A stretch of 29,436 bases of DNA from Devosiaceae bacterium (GCA_021648375.1 JAKISW010000036.1:1-29436), one strand, 5' to 3'. Positions 7,999 through 17,427 are shown, counted from the first letter of the stretch. Notes: generated by a model not told the origin, from the sequence alone. Made by a program: numbers and translations.

Positions 7999-9510
7999 AT
8001 GATTGAAAATCTGGTTGCACGCTTGAGTTTGCTTACTCCCGAACAAATGGCGAAAGCTGATAATCTGACCATAAAATCTGGAACTGCATCCCTGCAGCTG
8101 ATGGAAAATGCAGGGCAGGGGGTGGTGGATGCCATAGTTGCGCAGTACCAAAAATCTCCAATACTGGTGTGCTGCGGTCCCGGCAATAATGGTGGGGACG
8201 GGTTTGTTATTGCCCGCCTTCTCAATGACCTTGGTTGGCCCGTCAAAATTTTTATGTTTGGCGTTGCTGACAATCTAAAAGGTGACTGCGCTAAAAACTT
8301 CAAGCAACTGCCTGATCAAATTAGCATCAGCACAGATTGGCGCGCAATTTTCCCCCCGTCTAAAGAGGCTCTGATAGTCGATGCATTGTTTGGGGCAGGA
8401 CTTGACCGGGATATAGAAGGGGAGTTGTCAGATATTATCGCAAGCATCAACCAGTCAGCTTGCCAGGTTATCAGCGTTGATGTGCCATCCGGTTTAGATG
8501 GTGCGAATGGGCAGGTGCGTGGAGCATCAATAAAAGCTGACTTAACGATTACTTTTTTTTGCAAAAAACCCGGACATATTTTGCTTCCCGGCCGCCATCT
8601 TTGTGGTCCTGTTAAAATAGTTGATATTGGAATTAAGAACGAGGTTCTTGATCAAATAGATATAAATAATTTTGAAAACCTTCCCGGTATTTGGACCATT
8701 CCTTCTGTTAGCAGTGATGGCAATAAGTTTGATCGCGGCCATTGCATAATTGTAAGTGGTGATGAACTGCAAACAGGTGCCGCAAGACTTTCAGCTTATG
8801 GCGCATTGCGGGCAGGGGCAGGGCTGGTAACCCTTGTTGGATCAAAGACGGCCCTTATGGTCCATGCCTGCCATGTTACCTCAATAATGCTCGCAGAGGT
8901 AAAAAGTGACGGGGATTTAGCAGATTTGCTGCAAGATCAGCGAAAAAACTGCATCATTATTGGTCCAGCGGCAGGAATTGGCGAAAAAACCCGCAAAAAT
9001 GTTCTGGCGACCCTGAAATCAGGGACAGCAATGGTTTTGGATGCTGATGCTATTTCTTCCTTTGCGGATGAACCTGAAACTTTGTTCAAAGAAATTTCTA
9101 AATTGCCTGAGCGCAATATTGTAATCACGCCCCACGAAGGCGAGTTTGAAAGACTGTTTGGCAAAAGTGATCAGCAGGAAAAGCTGAGCAGAGCCGTTGC
9201 AGCAGCTAAGGTTTCAGGGGCCGTCATTGTGCTAAAAGGCGCAGATACAATAATTGCAGCGCCCGATGGCACGACAGCAATCAACACTAATGCTCCCCCA
9301 TATCTGGCTACTGCCGGATCGGGCGATGTGCTCTCAGGTATCATTGGCGGATTGCTGGCCCGCAGAATGGATGCATGGCAGGCGGCATGTGCCGGGGTAT
9401 ATATTCACGGAGCGGCGGCAAACCTGTTTGGCGGGGAAGGGCTTATTGCTTCGGACCTGCCGGATTTAATACCACAGGCTTTGCAAAATATTGGCATCCC
9501 ATCAAATTGA
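7999..9510 (+). CDS. nnr: Bifunctional NAD(P)H-hydrate epimerase / ADP-dependent (S)-NAD(P)H-hydrate dehydratase
   Basis: This metabolite-repair enzyme restores NADH and NADPH from their hydrated, inactive forms. The 503-residue protein is a fusion. The YjeF-N epimerase domain covers residues 1 to about 220, with GPGNNGGDG at 60-68, DALFGAGLDR, and VDVPSGLDG at 160-168. The C-terminal ribokinase-like dehydratase domain covers about 235-500, with ITPHEGEFERLFG, VVLKG-like IVLKGADT, and the hallmark AGSGDVLSG at 439-447. ATG 7999 follows AGGAG with good spacing; a TTG just before it is less likely. It converges with the P450 gene, 12 bases apart, with no terminator visible. Confidence 0.95.
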   Translation: MIENLVARLSLLTPEQMAKADNLTIKSGTASLQLMENAGQGVVDAIVAQYQKSPILVCCGPGNNGGDGFVIARLLNDLGWPVKIFMFGVADNLKGDCAKNFKQLPDQISISTDWRAIFPPSKEALIVDALFGAGLDRDIEGELSDIIASINQSACQVISVDVPSGLDGANGQVRGASIKADLTITFFCKKPGHILLPGRHLCGPVKIVDIGIKNEVLDQIDINNFENLPGIWTIPSVSSDGNKFDRGHCIIVSGDELQTGAARLSAYGALRAGAGLVTLVGSKTALMVHACHVTSIMLAEVKSDGDLADLLQDQRKNCIIIGPAAGIGEKTRKNVLATLKSGTAMVLDADAISSFADEPETLFKEISKLPERNIVITPHEGEFERLFGKSDQQEKLSRAVAAAKVSGAVIVLKGADTIIAAPDGTTAINTNAPPYLATAGSGDVLSGIIGGLLARRMDAWQAACAGVYIHGAAANLFGGEGLIASDLPDLIPQALQNIGIPSN

Positions 9511-9522
9511 AGCCAAAATAGC

Positions 9523-10782
9523 CTACCAGCTGACCATTAGCTTTTCCAGGCCGTGAAAGTGGTAAGAATTTGAATATTTTGGAGTTTCGGCCAGCTTTAG
9601 ATTGGGCAGTCTTTCAAACAAAACCTTTAGCCCGGTTTGCATTTCCAGCCGAGCCAGAGGCGCGCCAATGCAAAAGTGAATTCCGGCACTAAATGTTACA
9701 TTGGCATTATTTTTGCGGAACGGATCAAATTTTCCAGCGTTTTCAAACCGCGCCGGGTCACGGTTAGCCGCCGCCAGCATCAGGCCGATTTCTTCGCCTT
9801 TTTTTAATACTATCCCACCTTCAAGCTCAATATCCTCAAGGGCATAGCGGGTAAACATATGCAAAGGCGCATCAAAGCGAATGGCCTCTTCAATTGTCGC
9901 AGCTGTTTGCTCGTCGCTACAAAACAACTCCTTGGGATCAAATGAACTTTCAAGAATGGTTCTAAGGGCATTACCGCTTTGATGGACGGTGGCCTCGTGC
10001 CCGGCGTTTAACAAAAGTATGGTTGTTGAAACCAGCTCGTCCTCGCTTAGATGCTCTTCGCTCAGGTTCTTCCCTTTTACTTGGGTTGTTATCATGTGGG
10101 AGAGCAAATCATCACCCAGATTTTTGCGTCTTTTTGTTATTACCTCACGTAGATAGTCAGAAAACTCTTTCGCCGCCTGATTTGCTATAACCTCGTCTTC
10201 ATGGGTGCGGCCAAACATATACATGGCGACGATTTTATGGGACCAGTCGAGCAGTTGCTGGCCCATTTCAGATGGAATGTCCAGCATTTGAGTGATGATT
10301 AAAATCGGTATCGGGGTCGCAAATTCCTTGATGAAATCCACCTGCTTTTTGACTTCAAACCTGTCGATGGACCAATTGGCCAACCTTTCAACCTGAGGGC
10401 GCATTTGCTCGATCTGGCGTGAAATAAAAGCCCTGTTGACCAATAGTCTTAAACGCGTATGGGCCGGAGGTTCCAGCGCCAACAATGAGTATTTTTCTGA
10501 AAGGTCAAAATCTTTGGTATGCTCGAGCGGTTCAGGCCACCCCAATTCATCCCGGCTCATTTTATGCAAAATCTGGCGACCAAAGCGCCTGTCCCGCAAC
10601 AGGGCATTAACCTGATCCCAGCCGGCAAAACACCAATGGCCATATTGCTTCCAGAAAAAACTGGGGCATTTTTTGTGTAATTGCTCGTAAAGCTGATATG
10701 GATCCTGCACAAATGTTGGGTTTTTTGGCTCACAATCCAGAATACGTGATTTAAGATTTAAATTGAAAAAATCATCTGTCAT
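9523..10782 (-). CDS. Cytochrome P450
   Basis: This is a soluble, CYP-type haem monooxygenase of 419 residues. The axial haem ligand is Cys371 in FSAGIHFCIGAPLARLE. The I-helix is LLLNAGHEATVH (residues about 256-267), with Thr265 as the oxygen-activating threonine and the AGHEAT form common in bacterial P450s of the CYP107/CYP109 type. The ExxR motif of the K-helix is in TIEEAIRF. The LEPPAHTRLR segment of the C-helix is present. No membrane anchor is seen. I start at ATG 10782, preceded by GAGGG, because the longer frame begins at a TTG. No ferredoxin or ferredoxin reductase gene is adjacent, so the electron donor and substrate are unknown. Confidence 0.93.
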   Translation of the reverse strand: MTDDFFNLNLKSRILDCEPKNPTFVQDPYQLYEQLHKKCPSFFWKQYGHWCFAGWDQVNALLRDRRFGRQILHKMSRDELGWPEPLEHTKDFDLSEKYSLLALEPPAHTRLRLLVNRAFISRQIEQMRPQVERLANWSIDRFEVKKQVDFIKEFATPIPILIITQMLDIPSEMGQQLLDWSHKIVAMYMFGRTHEDEVIANQAAKEFSDYLREVITKRRKNLGDDLLSHMITTQVKGKNLSEEHLSEDELVSTTILLLNAGHEATVHQSGNALRTILESSFDPKELFCSDEQTAATIEEAIRFDAPLHMFTRYALEDIELEGGIVLKKGEEIGLMLAAANRDPARFENAGKFDPFRKNNANVTFSAGIHFCIGAPLARLEMQTGLKVLFERLPNLKLAETPKYSNSYHFHGLEKLMVSW

Positions 10783-10907
10783 TTTTGCCCTCATTCCAGA
10801 TTCATAACCTTGCCTCAATTCTCAGCAAATAAAAACACAATTCATTGGTTTTTTATTCATTGTTTGAGTTCCATAATGATTAGGAATTAATTGAACACCC
10901 CTCAACA

Positions 10908-10939
10908 CTTGAACCTTGGTGCGACTGCACCTAAATGCC
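10908..10939 (+). promoter_or_regulatory. candidate RpoH (heat-shock) promoter for clpP
   Basis: CTTG at 10908 is followed after 18 bases by CCTAAATGCC. The alphaproteobacterial RpoH consensus as I know it is CTTG-N17/18-CYTATNTNNG. The -35 is exact and the -10 matches at most fixed positions. It lies about 90 bases upstream of the clpP start. Confidence 0.4.
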
Positions 10940-11027
10940 TTTAATCGACTTTTAACCGGCATCGGTTGCAATCAGCATTATATGCGGGAAATTCCCGGCG
11001 CTGATTCGAAATTTTTTGGAGATTTTT

Positions 11028-11657
11028 ATGAGAGACCCCATCGATACCTATATGAACACCCTCGTGCCGATGGTGGTTGAACAATCCAATCGTGGCGAGC
11101 GAGCCTACGATATATATTCACGCCTGCTCAAAGAGCGGATTATTTTTGTTACCGGCGTTGTTGAAGATAATATGGCCTCGTTGATTGTGGCTCAGCTTTT
11201 GTTTTTGGAATCTGACAATCCCAAAAAAGAAATCTCCCTATATATAAATTCACCCGGCGGGGTCGTGACTTCGGGTCTTGGTATTTATGATACGATGCAG
11301 TTTATCCGCCCGGCAGTTTCTACACTTTGCATAGGGCAGGCCGCTTCCATGGGCTCGCTTTTGTTAGCCGCTGGTGAAAAAGATTTGCGCGGTGCACTGC
11401 CCAATGCGCGGGTTATGGTGCATCAGCCATCAGGTGGCGTGCAGGGTCAGGTAACGGATATCCTTATTCATGCCCGCGAAATTGAGGCCAACAAAAAACG
11501 CCTGAACGAAATTTATGTAAAGCACACAGGCAAAACCTATAAGGAAATTGAATCAGCTCTGGAGCGTGATAATTTCATGACAGCTGAAATGGCAAAAGAT
11601 TTTGGCCTGATTGATACAATTCATCAAAAGCGAGCGGCTCCAAAAGAACAAACCTAG
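11028..11657 (+). CDS. clpP: ATP-dependent Clp protease proteolytic subunit
   Basis: This is the serine-protease barrel subunit that degrades substrates unfolded by ClpX or ClpA. The product is 209 residues. The catalytic triad is Ser107 (GQAASMGSLLL), His132 (VMVHQPSGG) and Asp181 (ERDNFM). It starts MRDPIDTYMNTLVPMVVEQ, giving the usual short propeptide region. I use ATG 11028, preceded by GGAG, not the TTG at 11016, which lies within the ribosome-binding region. It is followed by clpX after 238 bases, the standard order. Confidence 0.98.
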   Translation: MRDPIDTYMNTLVPMVVEQSNRGERAYDIYSRLLKERIIFVTGVVEDNMASLIVAQLLFLESDNPKKEISLYINSPGGVVTSGLGIYDTMQFIRPAVSTLCIGQAASMGSLLLAAGEKDLRGALPNARVMVHQPSGGVQGQVTDILIHAREIEANKKRLNEIYVKHTGKTYKEIESALERDNFMTAEMAKDFGLIDTIHQKRAAPKEQT

Positions 11658-11895
11658 ATTGATCATCATAGATTAATAAAAAACATCATGGCCCGTTAAC
11701 GCCGATTGTAATATTGACGTTAACGTGCACCTGATTTGATTGCACCAATCGCTTTTGATGTTTATGAATTGACTTGCTTACACTTTTTTTAGGCCCTTCA
11801 AGTTAGGGTTGAGTTTCAAGATTAGTTTTTACGGCTGGATCTGACCTGAATTATTAACAAGTTAGACCTGATCCATTTTTTCCGGGAGTAACTTA

Positions 11896-13179
11896 ATGTC
11901 CAAAGATAAATCGAGCGGCGACAGTTCAAAAAATACGCTCTACTGTTCTTTTTGTGGTAAATCTCAGCACGAAGTGAGAAAGCTTATCGCCGGTCCCACC
12001 GTTTTCATCTGCGATGAATGTGTGGAACTATGCATGGATATCATTCGCGAAGAAGGCAAGACCTCTTTGGTTAAGTCGTCTGACGGAGTGCCCACTCCCA
12101 AAGAAATCTGCGACGTGCTTGATGATTATGTAATCGGGCAGTCCAAGGCAAAGCGGGTTTTAAGCGTTGCTGTGCATAATCATTATAAACGCCTGCACCA
12201 TGCTTCCAAAAAACAGGATGTTGAACTTTCAAAGTCCAATATTCTTCTTATCGGTCCCACCGGGTGCGGAAAAACTCTACTGGCTCAAACGCTGGCCCGC
12301 ATTATTGATGTGCCCTTTACCATGGCTGACGCCACCACACTGACCGAAGCCGGTTATGTGGGTGAAGACGTTGAAAACATTATTCTAAAACTTTTGCAAT
12401 CGGCAGAATATGACGTGGAAAAGGCCCAGCGCGGCATCGTCTATATCGACGAAGTGGATAAAATTTCCAGAAAGTCGGATAATCCATCCATAACCCGCGA
12501 CGTATCGGGCGAGGGCGTGCAACAGGCCTTGCTCAAGGTTATGGAAGGCACCGTGGCCTCTGTACCTCCCCAGGGCGGTCGCAAGCATCCCCAGCAGGAA
12601 TTTTTGCAGGTGGATACCACCAACATTCTGTTTATCGTTGGCGGCGCATTTTCCGGTCTGGAAAAACTTGTTGCCGCTCGCGGCGAAGGATCCTCCATTG
12701 GTTTTGGCGCTGAAGTCAAAGATGTGGATGATCGCCGGGTAGGGGAATTATTTGCCGAAGTTGAACCTGAAGATCTGGTGAAGTTTGGCCTTATTCCAGA
12801 ATTTGTTGGTCGCTTGCCGGTTATTGCAACTCTTGAAGACCTTGATGAAGATGCATTGGTGGAAATTCTTTCCGAACCCAAAAACGCCCTGGTACGCCAG
12901 TATCAGCGCCTGTTCCAGATGGAAGAAGTAGAGCTTACTTTCCACGAGGAAGCGCTTAAATCCATCGCCCGTCAGGCAATCAAGCGTAAAACCGGTGCCC
13001 GTGGCCTGCGCTCGATCATGGAAGCTATTCTGCTCGATACCATGTATGAACTGCCCGGACTTGAAGGGGTTGAAGAAGTTGTTATCAGCGCCGAAGCTGT
13101 GGACAATGATGACGCAACGCCTCTGTATATTTATGCGGATAAAGAAAAAGAAGAAACTACCGCCGAGGCCAGCGCTTAA
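11896..13179 (+). CDS. clpX: ClpX, ATPase subunit of Clp protease
   Basis: This AAA+ unfoldase delivers tagged proteins to ClpP. The product is 427 residues. The N-terminal zinc-binding domain uses Cys17, Cys20, Cys39 and Cys42. Walker A is GPTGCGKT (residues 120-127). The pore loop is GYVGEDVE. Walker B is VYIDEVDK with Asp185-Glu186. Sensor 2 lies in KTGARGLRSIME near the C-terminus. The ATG follows GGGAG. A 238-base leader separates it from clpP, so it may have its own promoter, although no heat-shock consensus is clear there. A terminator follows. Confidence 0.98.
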   Translation: MSKDKSSGDSSKNTLYCSFCGKSQHEVRKLIAGPTVFICDECVELCMDIIREEGKTSLVKSSDGVPTPKEICDVLDDYVIGQSKAKRVLSVAVHNHYKRLHHASKKQDVELSKSNILLIGPTGCGKTLLAQTLARIIDVPFTMADATTLTEAGYVGEDVENIILKLLQSAEYDVEKAQRGIVYIDEVDKISRKSDNPSITRDVSGEGVQQALLKVMEGTVASVPPQGGRKHPQQEFLQVDTTNILFIVGGAFSGLEKLVAARGEGSSIGFGAEVKDVDDRRVGELFAEVEPEDLVKFGLIPEFVGRLPVIATLEDLDEDALVEILSEPKNALVRQYQRLFQMEEVELTFHEEALKSIARQAIKRKTGARGLRSIMEAILLDTMYELPGLEGVEEVVISAEAVDNDDATPLYIYADKEKEETTAEASA

Positions 13180-13244
13180 GGCAACTGCCTGAGTGAGCAC
13201 CTAAGCGAAAGCTTAAAATCGAAAAAAACCCCCGCTTATAAAAA

Positions 13245-13282
13245 AACGGTGTCTCTGATTTACCAGAGGCGCCGTTATTTTT
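13245..13282 (+). terminator. Rho-independent terminator after clpX
   Basis: AACGG...CTCTG pairs with CAGAG...CCGTT over about 13 positions with a short loop, followed by ATTTTTT. A smaller TAAGC-GAAA-GCTTA hairpin with a GNRA-type loop precedes it at 13202-13215. Confidence 0.75.
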
Positions 13283-13369
13283 TGAGCCTCAACTGTTCTG
13301 TTTTTTGCCTTTGATGCGCCCTTGCAAACAAACCAATGGTTAAAAACCTTTTTTATTTCGCTTCCCTGA

Positions 13370-13400
13370 CTTGTCCACGGCCCATTGCACCCTATCTTAG
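13370..13400 (+). promoter_or_regulatory. RpoH-type heat-shock promoter for lon
   Basis: CTTG at 13370-13373, a 17-base spacer, then CCTATCTTAG at 13391-13400. This fits every fixed position of the alphaproteobacterial heat-shock consensus CTTG-N17-CYTATNTNNG. It lies 109 bases before the lon start and after the clpX terminator, so lon should be an independent heat-inducible unit. Confidence 0.72.
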
Positions 13401-13508
13401 ACAATAGAATCATTGCCAACCGGAGTATTTCGGTTCAACCATATACATACGCTTCAGCATCCAAACCTTGCCATAAAAATACACATGGTCGGGCTGGAAA
13501 GGAATATA

Positions 13509-15998
13509 ATGCCTAAAGACAACAAAAAATCAGCAGCCAGCAAATCAGACGACACTAAATCCGGTGCCACAGAATCTGGCGAAAAAACACTGGATAAATC
13601 AAACCCGGAGCAGATTTATCCTGTTTTGCCCCTAAGGGACATTGTTGTATTTCCCGGCATGATTGTTCCTTTGTTTGTCGGGCGTGAAAAATCCGTGCGC
13701 GCACTTGAAGAAGTTATGCGCGACGATAAGCATATTTTAATCGTTACCCAAAAAAATGCTCAGGATGATGATCCCACCCCGGATGATATTTATTCGACCG
13801 GCACCATAGGTTCAGTTTTGCAGCTGCTAAAGCTGCCCGACGGCACGGTAAAAATTCTGGTGGAAGGGCTTGATCGCGCTCAACTAAAAGAATTCGTCCA
13901 GACAGAAGACTATTTTCTGGCCAGAGCTGAAATTGTTGAAGAACCTGATTATGAAAGCGTGGAAATTGAAGCACTGGCCCGTTCAACGATTTCCGAGTTT
14001 GAAAATTATGTAAAGCTCAACAAGAAAATCTCTGCCGAAACCGTGGGTGCCGTTACCCAGATTGACGATAACTGCAAACTTGCCGATACCATCGCCTCTC
14101 ATCTGGTGATAAAAATTGACGAAAAACAAGAATTACTCAGCGCTGGATCGGTTGCTGAAAGACTGGAGAGAATTCTGGTTTTGATGGAAAGCGAAATCGG
14201 GGTTTTACAGGTCGAAAAGCGTATTCGTGGACGGGTAAAGCGGCAGATGGAAAAAACCCAGCGCGAATATTATCTCAATGAGCAAATGAAAGCCATTCAA
14301 CGCGAACTTGGCAGCGGGGAAGAGGGCAGTTCTGAAATTGCAGAGCTTGAAGACAAGCTCAAAGCCACAAAACTAACCAAAGAAGCGCGTGAAAAAGCTG
14401 ATGCGGAGCTAAAAAAGCTCAAACAGATGAGCCCCATGTCTGCCGAGGCAACTGTGGTGCGCAATTATCTGGATTGGCTGACAGCTTTGCCATGGTCAAA
14501 ACGCTCCCGGATTAAGAAGGACCTGAGCAAAGCCGAGCAAATTCTTGATAAAGATCATTATGGTCTGGAAAAAGTAAAAGAGCGCATCATTGAATATCTT
14601 GCGGTGCAAAACCGTACCGGAAAATTAAAAGGGCCAATCCTGTGCCTTGTTGGCCCTCCAGGCGTCGGCAAAACCTCGCTGGGTAAATCCATTGCTAAAG
14701 CCACCGGGCGCGAATTTGTTCGCATGTCCCTTGGTGGAGTGCGGGACGAAGCAGAAATTCGTGGCCACAGACGCACCTATATCGGCTCAATGCCGGGCAA
14801 AGTGATGCAATCCATGAAAAAAGCCGGAAAATCCAATCCGCTGTTTTTGCTCGATGAGATTGACAAAATGGGCATGGATTTCCGTGGCGATCCATCTTCT
14901 GCGCTTTTAGAGGTGCTGGACCCTGAGCAAAACAACGCCTTTAACGATCATTACCTGGAAGTCGATTATGACCTTTCGGATGTGATGTTTGTCACCACTT
15001 CCAACACGCTAAATATTCCTGCTCCATTGATGGATCGCATGGAAATAATTCGCCTCAGCGGTTATACAGAAGAAGAAAAATGTGAGATTGCCCGTCGTCA
15101 TCTTATTCCTCAAAGCCTGAAGGATAACGGCCTAAATTCAGAAGAATTTACTCTGCCAGATCCACAATTGCTATTGCTTGTGCAGCGTTATACACGGGAG
15201 GCTGGGGTGCGAAACCTCAAGCGTGAAATTTCCAAATTGATGCGCAAATCCGTCAAAACCCTGATGACCAGCAAGAAGAAATCCATCAACATTACCGCAA
15301 AAGTGCTCGAAGATTATCTTGGCGCACCTCCATTCAGATATGGCGAGATTGATGAAGATCCGCAAGTTGGCGTGGTTACGGGATTGGCATGGACACCGGT
15401 TGGTGGAGAATTGCTGACCATTGAGGGGGTTGTTACACCCGGCAAAGGCAAAATGACCGTTACGGGCAACCTGAAGGAAGTAATGAAAGAATCAATTTCA
15501 GCCGCTGCCGCCTATGTTCGTTCCCGCTCCATTGATTTTGGCATCGAGCCACCAATGTTTGATAAATCAGACATTCACGTGCATGTGCCAGAAGGCGCAA
15601 CACCAAAAGATGGACCATCTGCCGGTATCGCCATGGCAACTTCCATTGTTTCGATGATGACAAAAATCCCGGTTCGCAATGATTTGGCCATGACCGGAGA
15701 GATAACGCTGAGGGGCCGCGTTTTGCCCATTGGCGGATTGAAGGAAAAGCTGCTGGCGGCATTACGCGGTGGAATAAAAACCGTTCTTATTCCGCAGGAT
15801 AATGTTCACGATCTAAAAGAGCTTCCCGATTCAGTAAAAGAGGGGCTTGAAATCATTCCCGTATCGCGTATGGGGCAGGTGATCGAGCATGCTCTTGTCG
15901 AAGCTCCAAAGCCCATTGAGTGGACACCTCAGGATCAGTCACGGGCAACAGGGGACACAAAAGATACTGCGGACGGGACGGCGGGACTGTCTCATTAA
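13509..15998 (+). CDS. lon: Lon ATP-dependent protease
   Basis: This homo-oligomeric AAA+ serine protease removes damaged and regulatory proteins. The product is 829 residues. It has a low-complexity Lys/Ser-rich N-terminal tail (residues 1-32), a Lon N-terminal substrate domain from YPVLPLRDIVVFPGM, and a coiled-coil region. In the ATPase domain, Walker A is GPPGVGKT (382-389) and Walker B is LFLLDEIDKM. The C-terminal protease domain has the Ser704 (PKDGPSAG) and Lys747 (GGLKEKLLAA) dyad. The frame is open 32 codons upstream to 13413, but ATG 13509 has AAAGGAAT before it and the upstream stretch overlaps the promoter-proximal region. A hairpin terminator follows at 16063-16088. Confidence 0.97.
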   Translation: MPKDNKKSAASKSDDTKSGATESGEKTLDKSNPEQIYPVLPLRDIVVFPGMIVPLFVGREKSVRALEEVMRDDKHILIVTQKNAQDDDPTPDDIYSTGTIGSVLQLLKLPDGTVKILVEGLDRAQLKEFVQTEDYFLARAEIVEEPDYESVEIEALARSTISEFENYVKLNKKISAETVGAVTQIDDNCKLADTIASHLVIKIDEKQELLSAGSVAERLERILVLMESEIGVLQVEKRIRGRVKRQMEKTQREYYLNEQMKAIQRELGSGEEGSSEIAELEDKLKATKLTKEAREKADAELKKLKQMSPMSAEATVVRNYLDWLTALPWSKRSRIKKDLSKAEQILDKDHYGLEKVKERIIEYLAVQNRTGKLKGPILCLVGPPGVGKTSLGKSIAKATGREFVRMSLGGVRDEAEIRGHRRTYIGSMPGKVMQSMKKAGKSNPLFLLDEIDKMGMDFRGDPSSALLEVLDPEQNNAFNDHYLEVDYDLSDVMFVTTSNTLNIPAPLMDRMEIIRLSGYTEEEKCEIARRHLIPQSLKDNGLNSEEFTLPDPQLLLLVQRYTREAGVRNLKREISKLMRKSVKTLMTSKKKSINITAKVLEDYLGAPPFRYGEIDEDPQVGVVTGLAWTPVGGELLTIEGVVTPGKGKMTVTGNLKEVMKESISAAAAYVRSRSIDFGIEPPMFDKSDIHVHVPEGATPKDGPSAGIAMATSIVSMMTKIPVRNDLAMTGEITLRGRVLPIGGLKEKLLAALRGGIKTVLIPQDNVHDLKELPDSVKEGLEIIPVSRMGQVIEHALVEAPKPIEWTPQDQSRATGDTKDTADGTAGLSH

Positions 15999-16062
15999 CA
16001 GCAGGTTTTGGTCAAAAGTATAAGTTTGAACCAAATACTAAAGTTGTTATTTGGTTTTAAGG

Positions 16063-16088
16063 CGGCGCGATTGTGCGCCGTCTTTTTT
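16063..16088 (+). terminator. Rho-independent terminator after lon
   Basis: CGGCGC...GCGCCG with a short ATTG-type loop is followed by TCTTTTTT. It ends about 15 bases before the start of the MFS gene. Confidence 0.85.
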
Positions 16089-16102
16089 ATATTGGAAGTT
16101 TT

Positions 16103-17305
16103 ATGAACAAAGCGCTGGTGGTAGTTTTATTGTCGGTGACATTGGACGCCATAGGCATTGGCCTGATTTTTCCTATTCTTCCATCCCTGTTGCGCGAGTT
16201 AACCGACAGCGTTGAAATTTCAGCGCTTTATGGTGCAATTCTTGCCGGTTATGCCCTGATGCTGTTTTTGTTTGCCCCGATGCTGGGCATGCTTTCCGAC
16301 AGATTTGGCCGCCGTCCCATTTTAATGATCGCCATGGGTGGGGCGGCGATTGACTATTTGATCATGACCTTTGCACCCACTGTAGAGATTTTGATCATCG
16401 GGCGTTTGATTGCGGGAATGACCGCTGCCAGCATGGCGGTAGCCACTGCCTATATTACCGACATAACTGAGGAAAAAGACCGGGCAAAGCACTTTGGCTA
16501 TCTGGGGGCCTGTTTTGGTGTTGGTTTTATTATCGGCCCGGTACTTGGCGGTCTGTTGGGAGAAATATGGTTGCGCGCTCCGTTTTTAGCAGCGGCAATT
16601 TTTAACATGATAAACTTTATCATGGCCTGGTTTTTGCTTCCAGAATCTCGACCTGGAAAAGAATCAAAATTCAAATTTGGTGAAATCAATCCATTTTCCT
16701 CATTAAAGTGGGCAATCTCCTTCGTCAACATAAGGACATTGCTGATTGTCTATGTGGGTTTTGCCTTTGTCGGCTCTATTTATGGCACCATCTGGGTATT
16801 GTTCACTGAAGATCGCTATGGATGGGGCGCTGCAATGGTTGGCGTTTCCCTGGCATTATATGGGTTGTTCAGTGTGATTTCTCAGGCAGCGTTAACCGGC
16901 CCGATTACCAGCTGGCTGGGAGAAAAAAGAGCCATTTTATTCGGGTTGAGTTTTGAAATGATTGCCCTCGTATTGCTGGCATATTTTGGACAATGGTGGG
17001 TGTTGTTTGCCCTGTTGCCCTTCTTTGCTCTTGGGGATGTGGGCGGGCCTGCTCTGCAATCTTTGCTGACATCAAAAATTTCTGAAGACAATCAGGGCAA
17101 ATTACAAGGGGTATTAATGAGCCTTGCCTCCATCGCAGCAATTATCGGACCGCTGTTTTTCACCCAGATATATTCTCTTTTACGCGGTGATTGGCCCGGC
17201 GGAATTTGGATGGTTGCGGTGGTAATTTATGTGTTGATGTTACCCGTAGTATTATTTGGCGACAAAATCAGGCCGGGAACCTTCTCAAGAGGCAACAAAA
17301 AATGA
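16103..17305 (+). CDS. MFS drug efflux transporter, TetA-like (DHA1 family)
   Basis: This 12-helix, proton-driven inner-membrane exporter has 400 residues. It closely resembles the class A/C TetA pattern: LDAIGIGLIFPILPSLLREL in helix 1, the motif A loop GMLSDRFGRRPIL, GRLIAGMTAAS, YITDITEEKDRAKHFG, motif C GVGFIIGPVLGGLLG, then LLPESR. The C-terminal half has GEKRA and GQLQG-like GKLQGVL. The substrate is unproven; such chromosomal homologues often do not confer tetracycline resistance. I start at ATG 16103 with GGAAG upstream; a longer GTG frame would begin inside the lon terminator. No TetR-type regulator is adjacent. It sits between lon and the HU gene, which are commonly neighbours. Confidence 0.85.
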   Translation: MNKALVVVLLSVTLDAIGIGLIFPILPSLLRELTDSVEISALYGAILAGYALMLFLFAPMLGMLSDRFGRRPILMIAMGGAAIDYLIMTFAPTVEILIIGRLIAGMTAASMAVATAYITDITEEKDRAKHFGYLGACFGVGFIIGPVLGGLLGEIWLRAPFLAAAIFNMINFIMAWFLLPESRPGKESKFKFGEINPFSSLKWAISFVNIRTLLIVYVGFAFVGSIYGTIWVLFTEDRYGWGAAMVGVSLALYGLFSVISQAALTGPITSWLGEKRAILFGLSFEMIALVLLAYFGQWWVLFALLPFFALGDVGGPALQSLLTSKISEDNQGKLQGVLMSLASIAAIIGPLFFTQIYSLLRGDWPGGIWMVAVVIYVLMLPVVLFGDKIRPGTFSRGNKK

Positions 17306-17427
17306 GATTTTTACGGGAAACAAGCTCAAAAAGCGCCGGATATCCTTGCCTTTTATAAAGAATCGCAGAATTGTAGCGCGGCTGTCCGTACAATTGTGGC
17401 GGGCAAACAATTCATAAGGATAGTATA

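Noticed and set aside
13413..13508. N-terminal extension of Lon by 32 residues
   Set aside because: The extension has no Lon similarity, begins just after the heat-shock promoter and lacks a ribosome-binding site; ATG 13509 has a good one.
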